From Burkholderiaceae bacterium (GTDB taxonomy: Bacteria; Pseudomonadota; Gammaproteobacteria; Burkholderiales; Burkholderiaceae), in the NCBI GenBank assembly GCA_022701965.1, contig JAKONL010000397.1:1-14302 (forward strand): 14,302 bases of DNA, in the 5' to 3' direction. Shown piece after piece: positions 1 through 7,680 of this stretch. A program made the position numbers and the translations under genes. The stretch's first letter is position 1; every line of letters begins with the position of its first letter. The notes beneath the pieces are model-generated. The model made no database searches. It was not told the origin of the DNA and was given only the letters and a program-made list of their open reading frames with translations.

Positions 1-459
1 GAAGTCGGCGAAGGTCCCGACGCGGATGTTGGGCGTGTCGTACCACTGGTAGGGCAGGCGGCGCGTCACCGGCATGCGGCCGCGCGCGATGCTCAGGCGG
101 TTCGGCCAGTGCGCGAAATTGGGAAACGCGACGATGCCCAGCCGGCCCACGCGCGCCGTCTCGCGCAGCATGACTTCGGCATTGCGCAGGTGCTGCAGCG
201 TGTCGATCTGCAGCACGACGTCGAACGAGGCGTCGTCGAACATCGTCAGGCCCTCGTCGAGGTTGAGCTGGAGCACGTCGACGCCGCGGCGCACGCACTG
301 GAGCACGTTGCCGTCGGCGATCTCCACGCCGTAGCCGCTGCAGCCGCGCTCGCGCTGGAGCAGGTCGAGCAGCGCACCGTCGCCGCAGCCCAGGTCGAGC
401 ACGCGCGAGCCTTCGGGCACGAGGCGGGCGATCAGTTTCTGGGTATCGAGATCGCTCAT
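1..459 (-). CDS. metW: Methionine biosynthesis protein MetW (3' end outside the window)
   Basis: MetW is a small class I SAM-dependent-methyltransferase-fold protein usually found beside metX and linked to homoserine acylation and methionine synthesis. Its exact biochemical role is less settled than that of MetX. The 153 visible residues begin [20 protein letters not shown]. The SAM-binding motif [10 protein letters not shown], is at residues 20-28, and the MetW-like stretch [20 protein letters not shown] is at about 111-130. The ATG (457-459) overlaps the metX stop in an ATGA arrangement, indicating translational coupling. The left window edge cuts the gene, and some 40 further residues would be expected from the family's usual length of about 195. 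Family assignment is secure. Confidence 0.93.
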   Translation of the reverse strand, partial: MSDLDTQKLIARLVPEGSRVLDLGCGDGALLDLLQRERGCSGYGVEIADGNVLQCVRRGVDVLQLNLDEGLTMFDDASFDVVLQIDTLQHLRNAEVMLRETARVGRLGIVAFPNFAHWPNRLSIARGRMPVTRRLPYQWYDTPNIRVGTFADF

Positions 460-1610
460 GCTTCCAGCTCCGCGGCGATGCGCTCGAAATACGACCGCAC
501 CACGCCCATGTAGCGCACGTCGTCGAGCAGGAAGGCGTCGTGGCCGTGCGGCGCGTCGATCTCGGCATAGCTCACGCTGCGGCGGTTGTCCAGCAGCGCC
601 TTGACCAGCTCGCGGCTGCGCGCGGGGGCGAAGCGCCAGTCGGTGGTGAAGCTCACCAGCAGGAACTTCGCGCGCACGGCGGCGAACGCGGCGGTCAGGT
701 CGCCGCCGAACGGGCGCGCCGGGTCGAAATAGTCGAGCGCACGCGTGATCAGCAGGTAGGTGTTGGCGTCGAAGTACTCGCTGAACTTGTCGCCCTGGTA
801 GCGCAGGTAGCTCTCGATCTGGAACTCGATGTCCTGCGTCGAGTAGCGGTAGTCGGTGCCGGCCACCTCGCCCTCGACCGCGCTGCGCAGCTGGCGGCCG
901 AACTTGCTGTTCATCACGTCGTCGCTCAGGTAGGTGATGTGGCCGATCATCCGCGCGATGCGCAGGCCGCGCTTGGGGATCACGCCGTGCTCGTAGAAGT
1001 GCCCGCCGTGAAATTCCGGGTCGGTGACGATGGCGCGGCGCGCGACCTCGTTGAAGGCGATGTTCTCGGCCGTGAGATTGGGCGCGCTGGCCACCACCAC
1101 CGCGTGGCGCACGCGCTCGGGGTACTGCAGCGTCCACGACAGCGCCTGCATGCCGCCCAGGCTGCCGCCCATCACGGCCGCCAGCGTGCCGATGCCCAGC
1201 GCGTCGAGCAGCGCGGCCTGCGCGTCGACCCAGTCCTCGACCGTGACCACGGGAAAATCGGCGCCGTAGACGCGGCCGGTGGCGGGGTTCACGTCCATCG
1301 GCCCGGTCGAGCCGAAGCACGAGCCCAGGTTGTTGACGCCGATCACGAAGAAGCGGTCGGTGTCGAGCGGCTTGCCCGGGCCGATCATGTTGTCCCACCA
1401 GCCTTCGGACTTCGGCTGTCCGGCATAGACGCCGGCCAGGTGGTGCGACGCGTTGAGCGCATGGCAGACCAGCACCGCGTTGCTGCGCCCGGAGTTCAGG
1501 GTGCCGTAGGTCTCGTAGGCCAGGGAGTAGCCCGCGAGCGACGCGCCGCTGCGCAGCGGCAGCGGCTGCGTGAACGACATCGACCGGGGAACGACTTCGA
1601 AAGAGGACAT
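456..1610 (-). CDS. metX: Homoserine O-acyltransferase MetX (probably the succinyl-CoA type)
   Basis: This alpha/beta-hydrolase-fold acyltransferase acylates L-homoserine, the first committed step of methionine synthesis. From the chosen ATG the protein has 384 residues. The nucleophile is Ser150 in GGSLGGMQ, the acid is Asp324 in FTTDWRF, and the base is His357 in PHGHDAF, a complete triad. The [11 protein letters not shown] segment resembles betaproteobacterial MetX enzymes reported to use succinyl-CoA, so homoserine O-succinyltransferase is likely, but acetyl-CoA use cannot be excluded by eye. The ATG at 1610 is preferred over a TTG at 1649, which lies inside a terminator-like hairpin. Another ATG at 1580 (MSFTQ) is possible. 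None of these starts has a good Shine-Dalgarno sequence. The stop overlaps the metW start. Confidence 0.94.
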   Translation of the reverse strand: MSSFEVVPRSMSFTQPLPLRSGASLAGYSLAYETYGTLNSGRSNAVLVCHALNASHHLAGVYAGQPKSEGWWDNMIGPGKPLDTDRFFVIGVNNLGSCFGSTGPMDVNPATGRVYGADFPVVTVEDWVDAQAALLDALGIGTLAAVMGGSLGGMQALSWTLQYPERVRHAVVVASAPNLTAENIAFNEVARRAIVTDPEFHGGHFYEHGVIPKRGLRIARMIGHITYLSDDVMNSKFGRQLRSAVEGEVAGTDYRYSTQDIEFQIESYLRYQGDKFSEYFDANTYLLITRALDYFDPARPFGGDLTAAFAAVRAKFLLVSFTTDWRFAPARSRELVKALLDNRRSVSYAEIDAPHGHDAFLLDDVRYMGVVRSYFERIAAELEA

Positions 1611-1630
1611 GGGATGGGAGCGTGGCAAAG

Positions 1631-1665
1631 AAAAACCCGGCCTCGCCAAAGACGAGCCGGGTTTT
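1631..1665 (-). terminator. Terminator-like hairpin in the metX leader / after the liv operon
   Basis: The arms at 1653-1665 and 1631-1645 form a GC-rich stem of about 13 bp with one bulged base and a 7-nt loop. On the minus strand it ends in a five-T run followed by C and TTT. The plus strand also ends in four Ts, so it could work both ways. It lies downstream of livF but only 20 nt before the chosen metX ATG, so it may end liv transcription, attenuate metX, or both. Confidence 0.8.
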
Positions 1666-1684
1666 GCCTGTGTCTTTAGCTGGA

Positions 1685-1712
1685 TTTATAGAGCGCCCGC
1701 AAGCTGTAGCAA
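1685..1712 (-). promoter_or_regulatory. Candidate sigma-70 promoter for metXW
   Basis: On the minus strand a TTGCTA (-35, 1712-1707) is followed after 16 nt by TATAAA (-10, 1690-1685). This would start RNA near 1678, upstream of the 1631-1665 hairpin. The 20 nt between that hairpin and the metX ATG are too short to hold a promoter, so an independent metX promoter would have to lie here or further upstream. The call rests on consensus matching only. Confidence 0.5.
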
Positions 1713-1715
1713 ATC

Positions 1716-1747
1716 GGCGCCGGGGCAGTTTAGCGCATGCCGGCGCC
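1716..1747. repeat. Perfect 8-bp inverted repeat just after livF
   Basis: GGCGCCGG (1716-1723) and CCGGCGCC (1740-1747) are perfect inverted copies separated by 16 nt. The hairpin starts 18 nt past the livF stop and ends just before the candidate metX -35 box. On the minus strand only a weak T-containing stretch (GATTTG) follows, so it is a poor intrinsic terminator but may protect the 3' end or pause polymerase. Confidence 0.5.
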
Positions 1748-1765
1748 ACGGGCGCGATGCGGCTT

Positions 1766-2467
1766 TCAGTGCGTCCCGAGGTAGAGCTGCGCCATCCGCT
1801 CGTCGGCCAAGAGCGCCTGCGCCTCGCCGTGCAGCACGCAGGTGCCCTGGTCGAGGATGTAGCCGCGGCTGCTGATGGCGAGCGCCTGGCGCGCGCGCTG
1901 CTCGACCATCAGCACCGTGACGCCGGCCGCGGGCAGCTTCCGCACCATCTCGAAGACCTTGGCGACCAGCGTGGGCGACAGCGCGGCCGTCGGCTCGTCG
2001 AGCACCATCACGCGCGGCGCCGGCATCAGCGCCCGCGCGAAGGCGAGCTGCTGGCGTTCGCCGCCCGAGAGGTTGCCCGCCGGCTGCGAAAGGCGCTCGG
2101 CCAGCGCCGGAAAGTCGACCAGCACCGCGTCCATGCGGCGGCGCACGTCGGCCACGCCGCGCACCACCAGCAGGTTCTCGCGCACGGTCAGCGACGGGAA
2201 CACGTTCGCCACCTGCGGCACGTAGGCCAGCCCGGCGTAGAAGCGGTCTTCGGCCGACATCGCGTTGAGCGACCGGCCCTGCAGGCGGATGTCGCCGTCC
2301 ACGCGCGGCAGCAGCCCGAGCAGCGCCTTCACCAGCGTCGACTTGCCCGCGCCGTTGGTGCCGGCGATGGTGACGATCTCGCCCTCGCCGACGCTCAGGT
2401 CGATGCCGTGGACGATGTCGACCTCGGTGTAGCCGCCGCGCAGTCGCGCGAGTTCGAGCAGGCTCAT
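1766..2467 (-). CDS. livF: Branched-chain amino acid-type ABC transporter ATPase LivF
   Basis: This is one of two cytoplasmic ATPases powering a Liv/HAAT-family importer. The 233-residue protein has Walker A GTNGAGKST (36-44), Q-loop Gln85 in YVPQ, signature LSGGE (133-137) and Walker B VMVLDEP (153-159). VEQ replaces the usual H-loop histidine, as is common in LivF. It ends in YLGTH, close to the usual LivF C-terminus. The ATG overlaps the livG stop (ATGA), so the two ATPases are probably made in equal amounts. It is the last gene of the block. Confidence 0.95.
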   Translation of the reverse strand: MSLLELARLRGGYTEVDIVHGIDLSVGEGEIVTIAGTNGAGKSTLVKALLGLLPRVDGDIRLQGRSLNAMSAEDRFYAGLAYVPQVANVFPSLTVRENLLVVRGVADVRRRMDAVLVDFPALAERLSQPAGNLSGGERQQLAFARALMPAPRVMVLDEPTAALSPTLVAKVFEMVRKLPAAGVTVLMVEQRARQALAISSRGYILDQGTCVLHGEAQALLADERMAQLYLGTH

Positions 2468-3225
2468 GCGATGCCTCCCATGTAGGCTTCCTGCACGCGC
2501 GGGTCGGCCAGCACCGCGGCCGGATCGCCCTCGGCCAGGATGCGCCCGCGGTCCATCACGATCAGCCGCCCGGCCAGCGACTTCAGCGCCTGCAGGTGGT
2601 GCTCGATCACGATGAAGGCGATGCCGCGCGCGTGCAGTTCGCGCACGCGCTCGCAGATCTCGCCGATCAGCACCGGATTGACGCCGGCGAAGGGCTCGTC
2701 GAGCAGGATGCAGCGCGGATCGAGCATCAGCACGCGGCCGAGCTCGACCAGCTTCTTCTGCCCGCCCGAAAGGCTGCCCGCGAGCACGTCGCGCACCCGT
2801 GCGAGATTGAGGAAGTCCAGCACGCCGTCGGCCTTCTCGCCGAGCTCGCGCTCGTGCGCCCGGCGCCCGCGCGTCGGCCAGAAGGCGTTGAGGAGCCGCT
2901 CGCCCTCGGGGTTCGCGGCGGCGGCCATCAGGTTCTCGTGCACGGTCAGGGTCTTGAATTCGCGCGGGATCTGGAAGGTCCGCACGAGGCCGAGGTGCGC
3001 GCGCCGGTAGGGTGGCAGGCGCGTGATGTCGTGGCCGTCGAAGCGGATCGCGCCGCCGTCGGGCAGCTGCTGGCCGGCGATGGCCGCGAACAACGTGCTC
3101 TTGCCGGCGCCGTTGGTGCCGGCGATGCCGAGGATCTCGCGCTCGGCGAGCTGCAGCGACACCTGGTCGACTGCGGTGAAGCCGCCGAACTGGCGCGACA
3201 CGGTCTGGACGTCGAGCATCGTCAT
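2464..3225 (-). CDS. livG: Branched-chain amino acid-type ABC transporter ATPase LivG
   Basis: This is the second importer ATPase, 253 residues from the chosen start MTMLDVQTVS. It has Walker A GTNGAGKST (36-44), signature LSGGQ (152-156), Walker B CILLDEP (172-178) and H-loop His209 in VIEHH. The C-terminus EAYMGG is typical of LivG. The reading frame stays open well upstream, but that part antisense-shifts through livM and has no LivG similarity. The ATG at 3225 overlaps the livM stop in ATGA, which decides the start. A second ATG two codons in (3219) is also possible. Confidence 0.95.
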   Translation of the reverse strand: MTMLDVQTVSRQFGGFTAVDQVSLQLAEREILGIAGTNGAGKSTLFAAIAGQQLPDGGAIRFDGHDITRLPPYRRAHLGLVRTFQIPREFKTLTVHENLMAAAANPEGERLLNAFWPTRGRRAHERELGEKADGVLDFLNLARVRDVLAGSLSGGQKKLVELGRVLMLDPRCILLDEPFAGVNPVLIGEICERVRELHARGIAFIVIEHHLQALKSLAGRLIVMDRGRILAEGDPAAVLADPRVQEAYMGGIA

Positions 3226-4103
3226 CGCGGCTTGTCCCCGAAGATGCCGTTGGGCCGGTACATCGTCACCAGGATCAGCGCCAGGCCGACCGCGGCGAGC
3301 CGCAGGCTGGCCATGCCGACCTCGGAGACGCCCGGGATCCAGTCCTTGGCGAAGCGCGAGCCTTCGAGGAACACCATCAGCAGCAGCGAGCCGCCGAGCG
3401 CGCCGCGCACCGTGCCCGAGCCGCCCATCACCAGCCCCATCCAGACGTAGAACGTGACCAGCGGCACGAACTGCTCGGGCGTGATGAAGGTGATGAAGTG
3501 CGCGTAGAAAGCGCCGGCCAGTCCCGCGAGCGCGGCACCCAGCATGAACACCTGCACCTTGAAGCGCGTCGGGTTCTTGCCGAGCGCGCCGAGCGCGGTC
3601 TCGTCGTCGCCGATGGCGCGCAGCAGGCGCCCGAACGGGCTGCGCGTGAGCTGCACCGTGCCCCACGAGACGACCGCCGTCACCGCCAGCAGCGTGAGGA
3701 AGATCGCGAAGTCGGACAGGCCCGGGCCGAGGCCGGCGTAGAGCTTGGGCAGGCCGGGCAGGCCCTGGACGCCCTTGGTCAGCCATTCCTCCTGCTGGAT
3801 CGCGATGCGCACCGATTCGGAAAAACCCAGCGTGACGATGGCCAGGTACTCGTCGCGCAGCCGCAGCGACAGCAGCCCGATCGGCAGCGCCGCGAGCGCC
3901 GCCAGCACGGCCGCGGCCAGGAAGCTCAGCGGCAGCGGCCAGCCCTGCAGCGACAGCAGGCCCGAGGTGTAGGCGCCGATGGCGAAGAACGCGACGACGC
4001 CGAAATTCACGAGCCGCGTGAGGCCGAACTGCAGGTTCAGCCCGAGCGCGAGCAGGGCGTAGATGAGGGCGATGACGCCGATGGCGGTCAGGTAGGCGAG
4101 CAT
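3222..4103 (-). CDS. livM: Branched-chain amino acid-type ABC transporter permease LivM
   Basis: This is an inner-membrane permease subunit of 293 residues with about eight to ten hydrophobic segments. The segment GLTRLVNFGVVAFFAIGAYTS (near 28-48) matches the conserved first permease motif of LivM. The cytoplasmic coupling loop FGRLLRAIGDDETALGALG (about 157-175) is the usual contact with the ATPases. A Shine-Dalgarno-like GAGGTGA overlaps the livH stop, 7 nt before the ATG. It is close to the usual LivM length without the longer N-terminus seen in E. coli. Confidence 0.93.
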   Translation of the reverse strand: MLAYLTAIGVIALIYALLALGLNLQFGLTRLVNFGVVAFFAIGAYTSGLLSLQGWPLPLSFLAAAVLAALAALPIGLLSLRLRDEYLAIVTLGFSESVRIAIQQEEWLTKGVQGLPGLPKLYAGLGPGLSDFAIFLTLLAVTAVVSWGTVQLTRSPFGRLLRAIGDDETALGALGKNPTRFKVQVFMLGAALAGLAGAFYAHFITFITPEQFVPLVTFYVWMGLVMGGSGTVRGALGGSLLLMVFLEGSRFAKDWIPGVSEVGMASLRLAAVGLALILVTMYRPNGIFGDKPR

Positions 4104-4110
4104 GGCGGGG

Positions 4111-4986
4111 TCACCTCACGGGCTGGATGCGGCCCATGATGCCGGCCGGCCGCAGCAGCAGCACGATCGCCATCACGCCGACCGACAGCACCAGCTTGTA
4201 CGACGCACCCAGCACCGGCGCGGCCAGTTCCTGCGCCACGCACAGCACCAGCGCGCCGACCACCGCGCCGACCGGACTGCCGATGCCGCCCAGCACCATC
4301 GCGGCGAAGGCCGGGATCAGGCTTTCCCAGCCGAGCTCGGGCGCGACCACGGCCTTCATGCCGAGCAGCACGCCGCCGGTCGACGACAGCGCGCCGACCA
4401 GCAGCCACAGGCTGAACATCAGGCTGCGCGCCCGGATGCCGCTCGCGCGCGCCAGGTCGGCGCTGTCGGCGATGGCGCGCAGCTGGCGACCGAAACTGGT
4501 GCGGTAGAGCAGCACGAAGACCACCATCAGGCAGCCCGCGGCGACAGCGGCGATGGCCAGGTCGGTCGGCAGCACGCGCACGCCGCCCCAGTTCCAGGCC
4601 CGCACCAGCGGCAGCTCGAAGGTGCGCTGGTCGTGGCCGGCGAAGAACGAGATCAGGCTGCGCAGCAGGAAACCCAGGCCGATCGCGGCCAGCATCGACG
4701 ACACCATCGGCCGGTTCGCGAGCTTGCGGAAGATCAGTTCGTACGAGCCGGCCGAGACCAGCGCCGTGACGATCGCGCCGCCGATGGCCGCGGCCCACAG
4801 CGGCTGGCCGGTGAACAGCTGCACCGCCACCGCCGCGTAGGCACCGGTGGTCATGAAGTCGCCGGTGGCGGCGTTCGGAAAGCGGTTGACGCCCATGACC
4901 AGCGTCATGGAGAGCGCCGGCAGCGCCACCACCAGGCCCTCGATGAGCCCGTTGATCAGCAGGTTGACGAATTCGACGCCGCTCAT
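4111..4986 (-). CDS. livH: Branched-chain amino acid-type ABC transporter permease LivH
   Basis: This is the partner inner-membrane permease, 291 residues and highly hydrophobic. The coupling loop FGRQLRAIADSADLARASGI identifies the family, as does the C-terminal GGIGSPVGAVVGAL region. The usual LivH motif near residue 35 (NFAHGE-like) is replaced by NRFPNAATGDF, which suggests a divergent branch with a substrate other than leucine, isoleucine or valine. It starts 3 nt after the binding-protein gene and is followed 7 nt later by livM. Confidence 0.92.
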   Translation of the reverse strand: MSGVEFVNLLINGLIEGLVVALPALSMTLVMGVNRFPNAATGDFMTTGAYAAVAVQLFTGQPLWAAAIGGAIVTALVSAGSYELIFRKLANRPMVSSMLAAIGLGFLLRSLISFFAGHDQRTFELPLVRAWNWGGVRVLPTDLAIAAVAAGCLMVVFVLLYRTSFGRQLRAIADSADLARASGIRARSLMFSLWLLVGALSSTGGVLLGMKAVVAPELGWESLIPAFAAMVLGGIGSPVGAVVGALVLCVAQELAAPVLGASYKLVLSVGVMAIVLLLRPAGIMGRIQPVR

Positions 4987-4989
4987 GCG

Positions 4990-6228
4990 TCAGATCGCGC
5001 CCGCGATGGAGATCACGTCGCGGCGCACCAGCTGGCCCTTCTCGATGATGTAGACGCCGAAGTCGGGCGTGGCGTCGCCGAAGCTGTCGAAGTCGAGCTT
5101 GCTCGACGCACCTTCGTAGTTCACCTTGGTCTTCTTCGCCAGCAGCGCCTTGCCTTCGGCGTAGCCCTGCACCGCGGTGCCCGGCGCGTTGGAGACTTCG
5201 CGCAGCTTGCCGTTGACCTGCGCCACGGTGGCGCCCGGGCCAGCGGCCTCGATGGCCAGCGCCAGCGCGATCACCATGTCGTAGGCCATCGCGGCGTAGA
5301 TGTTGGTCGACGCGGCCTTGCCCGACGCCTTCAGGTAGGCGGCGTCGAACCGCGCGTAGGCGCCGCTCTTCTCGTTGGAGACGGTCTCCACCGAGATGAT
5401 GCCTTCGCAGACCTCGGCGCCCAGCGCCTTCACGAGTTCGGGGTTGGCGGCCCAGCCCGGAATCACCCACTTCACGTCGGCGCCGGCCTGGTAGGCCTCG
5501 CGCAGGATGATGGTGGTGTCGGGCAGGTAGGAGCCGGTGACGATCACGTCCGGCTTGGCCGCGAGGATCTTCTGCAGCTCGCTGCGGTAGCTCGGGCGGT
5601 TGGGTTCGTAGACCACGCCGGCCACGACCTCGCCGCCGCGCTTCTTCCAGGCGCGGGCGAAGCCCTCGACGTTGCCCAGGCCCGACGCGTTGTTGAAGGC
5701 CATCGTCGCCGGGCGCTTGAAGCCGCGCTTGGCGCAGATCTCGGAGAACGCGGCGCCGAAGCGGTCGTTGGTGGCCTGGAAGCGCCAGACCAGGTCCTTG
5801 GTGTCGAGCGTGGAGATCGCCGGCGCGCCGGAGACATTCATCTCGATGATGCCGGCCGCGTCGGTCAGCGGCATCACCGCCAGCGACACGCCCGAGGCCC
5901 AGGTGCCGAGGATCGCCTGCACCTTGTTGACCTCGATCAGCTTCTTGGCCGCCAGCACGGCGGCGTCGGGCTTGGTCTGGTCGTCCTCGGTGAAGAGTTC
6001 GAGCTTGACGCCGCCGGCGCCGCCCGCCGCGTTGACCTCGTCGACGGCCAGGCGGATCGCCTGCTGCATGCCGGGGCCGTAGGGGCTGCCGGCGCCGGTG
6101 ATCGGCGTCAGCGAACCGATGCGGAACGTGCCGCCCGACTGCGCGAAGGCCAGGCCCGGCAGGCCCGAGACGGTGGCGGCGGCAGCGGCGCCGATAGCGG
6201 AAAACCTGACGAAATTTCTGCGGTCCAT
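4990..6228 (-). CDS. livK: Liv-type periplasmic substrate-binding protein with Tat-like signal
   Basis: This type I periplasmic binding protein (Leu/Ile/Val-binding family, 412 residues) would capture the substrate for the LivHMGF importer. The N-terminus has a twin-arginine motif, DRRNFVR (2-8), a hydrophobic stretch, and a probable cleavage site after AFA (27-29), so export by the Tat route is plausible. The early sequence RIGSLTPITGAGSPYGPGMQ is the family's typical first ligand-binding segment. A GGAG Shine-Dalgarno lies a short distance before the ATG. The ligand is unknown: linkage to an amidohydrolase suggests an amide- or peptide-like compound. The symbol follows position in livKHMGF and does not imply leucine specificity. 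Confidence 0.9.
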   Translation of the reverse strand: MDRRNFVRFSAIGAAAAATVSGLPGLAFAQSGGTFRIGSLTPITGAGSPYGPGMQQAIRLAVDEVNAAGGAGGVKLELFTEDDQTKPDAAVLAAKKLIEVNKVQAILGTWASGVSLAVMPLTDAAGIIEMNVSGAPAISTLDTKDLVWRFQATNDRFGAAFSEICAKRGFKRPATMAFNNASGLGNVEGFARAWKKRGGEVVAGVVYEPNRPSYRSELQKILAAKPDVIVTGSYLPDTTIILREAYQAGADVKWVIPGWAANPELVKALGAEVCEGIISVETVSNEKSGAYARFDAAYLKASGKAASTNIYAAMAYDMVIALALAIEAAGPGATVAQVNGKLREVSNAPGTAVQGYAEGKALLAKKTKVNYEGASSKLDFDSFGDATPDFGVYIIEKGQLVRRDVISIAGAI

Positions 6229-6270
6229 GGAGAGCTCCGGGAATGAATGGCTTGGATGGCTTCGAACGGT

Positions 6271-7530
6271 TCAGGGCTGGCCGGGCGCGCCGGCGGCCAG
6301 CCGGTCGAGGTCGACGGCCTTGCCGTCCTTGACGATGGCGCGGATCTGCCGGCCCTGGTCGAGCAGCACGCCGATGTCGGCGAGCGGGTCGCCGTCGACG
6401 ACCAGCAGGTCGGCCATGGCGCCCGGCGCGACCACGCCCAGACGGCCGGCCATGTTCATGATCTCGGCGCCCACCAGCGTGGCCTGCTGAAGCGCCGCGG
6501 CGTTGCCGAGCACGTCGGCGCGCAGGCGCAGCTCGTCGGCCTGCATGCGGTGCGCCTCGCCCAGCAGGTCGGTGCCCAGGCCCATCTTCACGCCGGCCCT
6601 GGCCAGGATCTCGAGCGCCTTCCTGCCGCTGCTGCGCACGGCCTCGATCTTGGCGACCGACTCCGGCGGCAGGCCGTACTTCTCGCCTTCGAGCGCCAGT
6701 GCCTCGTAGGTGATGAGCGTGGGCACCATGAAAGCGCCGTGCTCGCGCATCACGTCGGCGGCTGCGGCGTCCACCAAGTTGCCGTGCTCGATGGTCCGCA
6801 CGCCGCAGCGCACCGCGCGCGCGATGGCCGCCGGCGTGTAGGCATGGCCCATCACGTAGGTGTTGGCGTTGGCGGCTTCCTCGACGATGGCGCGCAGCTC
6901 GGCTTCGGAGTAGCCCAGGTTCACGATCGGGTCGTTCGGCGACGCGACGCCGCCCGAGGCCATCACCTTGATCTGGTTCGCGCCCTTGAGGATTTCCTCG
7001 CGCACCGCCAGCCGGCAGGCGTCGACGCCGTCGACCACGCGACCGATGTTGCCGAGCTTGTGGCTGCAGGAGCACGGGTCGAGCTCGTCGCTGCGGGCGC
7101 GGAAGTCGCCGTGGCCGCCGGTCTGCGACAGCGCCTTGCCCGACGGCAGGATGCGCGGACCGGCGATCAGCCCGGTGCGCGTGGCCTCGGAGAGCGACCA
7201 GTCGGCGCCGCCCGCGTCGCGCACCGACGTGAAGCCGCGCCTGAGCATCCGCCCCAGGATGGGGATCGACCTGAGCGTGACCAGCACGTTGGGCATCCGC
7301 GAGACGCCGCCGAGGTTGAACGACGACGCCACCGCGTGCACGTGGCAGTCGATGAGCCCCGGCATCACCGTGAGACCGGTGGCATCGATGATCTGCGCAC
7401 CGGGCGGCGCGACCAGCTCGGCGCCGACGCCGTCGATCAGGCCGTCGCGCACCAGGACCGAGACACCGCGCCGCAGGGTGCCGGCAGCCACGTCGAGAAC
7501 GTTGCCGTTGGAGATGAAGAGTTGGGACAT
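6271..7530 (-). CDS. Metal-dependent amidohydrolase (imidazolonepropionase/Xaa-Pro dipeptidase-like)
   Basis: The 419-residue protein belongs to the amidohydrolase superfamily (TIM-barrel hydrolases). Visible ligands are His63 and His65 in DCHVH, Lys188 in QIKVMASGG (the lysine carboxylated in binuclear members), His229 in VMGHA, His249 in IEHGN, and Asp321 in GTDLL. A conserved GGHGD lies at 138-142. The pattern fits the binuclear group that includes Xaa-Pro dipeptidases and related peptidases. The natural substrate cannot be read from sequence. It is the first gene of the block, 42 nt before the binding protein. The start MSQLFISNGN is chosen because that is where the family's N-terminal beta-sandwich begins. 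The frame is open 30 codons further up, and no clear Shine-Dalgarno is seen. Confidence 0.87.
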   Translation of the reverse strand: MSQLFISNGNVLDVAAGTLRRGVSVLVRDGLIDGVGAELVAPPGAQIIDATGLTVMPGLIDCHVHAVASSFNLGGVSRMPNVLVTLRSIPILGRMLRRGFTSVRDAGGADWSLSEATRTGLIAGPRILPSGKALSQTGGHGDFRARSDELDPCSCSHKLGNIGRVVDGVDACRLAVREEILKGANQIKVMASGGVASPNDPIVNLGYSEAELRAIVEEAANANTYVMGHAYTPAAIARAVRCGVRTIEHGNLVDAAAADVMREHGAFMVPTLITYEALALEGEKYGLPPESVAKIEAVRSSGRKALEILARAGVKMGLGTDLLGEAHRMQADELRLRADVLGNAAALQQATLVGAEIMNMAGRLGVVAPGAMADLLVVDGDPLADIGVLLDQGRQIRAIVKDGKAVDLDRLAAGAPGQP

Positions 7531-7680
7531 GAGTGAAGTACGGATGGCGACCGGATGCATATGGCTCATGGTCGAAGCCATGATTCTCGACAGTGCGTCA
7601 TGCATGAACCAAGCCAACAAACCCTCGAATACGCGCCTTTAAACTCACCGACCCATGAGCACCACTCACAAGGCGATCCG
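7531..7680. promoter_or_regulatory. Divergent regulatory region with clustered TCATG dyads
   Basis: This 150-nt stretch separates the LysR-type gene from the divergent amidohydrolase/liv block. Two dyads are clear: TCATGG-N6-CCATGA (7566-7583) and the perfect palindrome TCATGCATGA (7598-7607), with centres 28 bp apart. A further CATGA half-site is at 7654-7658, and ATGGCT/AGCCAT (7561-7566, 7576-7581) overlaps the first dyad. TTTAAA at 7638-7643 may be a -10 element. A LysR-family operator shared by both promoters is the simplest reading. No convincing -35/-10 pair is seen. Confidence 0.6.

Noticed and set aside
1611..1649. Longer metX start at a TTG codon
   Set aside because: The codon lies within the loop of the terminator-like hairpin, has no ribosome binding site, and the extra 13 residues are not typical of MetX.
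540..1679. Long plus-strand open frame opposite metX
   Set aside because: MetX on the minus strand has a full catalytic triad and family length; the plus frame is low-complexity and Arg/Ala/Val-rich.
1611..1765. Known SAM riboswitch upstream of metX
   Set aside because: I could not match the conserved cores of SAM-I, SAM-II or SAH riboswitches by eye; only a hairpin with upstream loop complementarity is supported.
3226..3786. N-terminal extension of livG
   Set aside because: It overlaps livM in another frame and bears no ABC-ATPase similarity; the ATGA overlap at 3222-3225 gives a clean start.
4088..7075. Very long minus-strand open frame of almost 1000 codons
   Set aside because: It is a shifted frame running across the amidohydrolase, binding protein and livH genes; its Arg/Gly/Ala-rich composition is typical of a GC-rich shadow.
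7555..7680. Longer LysR-type protein starting at 7555 or 7600
   Set aside because: The added residues have no similarity to the family and would place coding sequence over the palindromic operator candidates.
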